Shown: positions 63,955 to 64,000 of the stretch, piece by piece
Position numbering within the stretch: position 1 is the first letter of the stretch
Layout of the letters: each line of letters starts with the position of its first letter
From: Selenomonadaceae bacterium
GTDB taxonomy: Bacteria; Bacillota; Negativicutes; Selenomonadales; Selenomonadaceae
Length of the DNA: 64,000 nucleotides
Assembly (NCBI GenBank): GCA_017515635.1
Contig: JAFWFO010000052.1
Coordinates: 124,001 to 188,000 of the forward strand
Reading direction: 5' to 3'
The notes under the pieces: generated by a model
What the model was told of the DNA's origin: nothing
The model's database searches: none
Seen by the model: the letters and a program-made list of their open reading frames with translations, nothing else
Translations under genes and position numbers: made by a program

Positions 63955-64000
63955 TGAAATTCTCCTTCAAATCGGTTTGTCACGAACTTTAGCAGAAAAG

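Noticed and set aside
1..64000. tRNA, rRNA and insertion sequences
   Set aside because: I looked for T-loop-like sequences, rRNA landmarks and transposase-like proteins or terminal repeats and saw none I could support.

Overview
The window looks like a chromosomal segment of an anaerobic Gram-negative-type Firmicute, most likely a member of the Negativicutes (Selenomonadales relatives). The main reasons are the combination of both methylmalonyl-CoA mutase subunits, an EtfAB-linked lactate dehydrogenase operon with lactate racemase, sirohydrochlorin cobaltochelatase, siroheme decarboxylase AhbAB, LL-diaminopimelate aminotransferase and a clostridial-type single-chain PurL. TTG and GTG starts behind strong GGAGG sites are common. 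The taxonomic call is an inference from gene content; no rRNA or tRNA gene was found.

Layout. 1-3545 (minus): dnaN-recF-DUF721, then the 5' part of rbfA. 3600-5700 (plus): a secreted CbiK-type chelatase with an unusual leader, and a radical SAM enzyme. 5687-9601 (minus): three tandem secreted transglutaminase-like paralogues. 9769-12105: a fused TRAP transporter and a small membrane protein. 12240-13514 (plus): an SPFH/zinc-ribbon protein. 13644-22012 (minus): a tightly spaced run with a GH13-GH77 fusion, DUF2225, DUF4127, an M23 peptidase and dapL. 23282-27970 (minus): etfB-etfA-lctD-larA for lactate oxidation. 28202-32568 (minus): mutA-mutB. 32751-33707: ahbA-ahbB. 33759-40759 (minus): tig-clpP-clpX-lon-ysxC with a toxin-antitoxin pair inserted between lon and ysxC. 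41078-48097: an accessory island. 48091-53342 (minus): mreBCD, gatC, a secreted acetolactate decarboxylase and gatA. 53616-55317: rplS, a cobalamin riboswitch with no evident target gene, and a SIMPL protein. 55480-58337: a small gene behind a poly-T promoter, a frameshifted MATE transporter fused to an ATPase domain, and a DUF2156 protein. 58488-63954: purL, a small acidic protein, a second DUF2156 protein and a nitroreductase.

Metabolic theme. D/L-lactate is interconverted by LarA and oxidised by the Etf-coupled dehydrogenase. Carbon can leave as propionate through the B12-dependent mutase. CbiK, AhbAB and the cobalamin riboswitch fit a tetrapyrrole/B12-centred physiology.

Most interesting points. 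(1) A four-gene operon, NurA nuclease - HerA ATPase - GHKL (Hsp90/MORC-like) ATPase - radical SAM protein, starts inside the last codons of a gatA that looks shortened and has no gatB behind it. The ATPase gene carries an in-frame C10 tract, suggesting a phase-variable genome-defence or DNA-processing system. (2) Hairpin-forming repeats built from 7-bp units (AATTAGG, AAAGCTT and CTCCAAA types) lie between genes, inside the riboswitch and, in frame, inside purL. (3) The cbiK leader folds its whole Shine-Dalgarno into a hairpin and shares a 15-nt motif with sequence beside the riboswitch. (4) A consensus promoter has a 15-T tract as its spacer.
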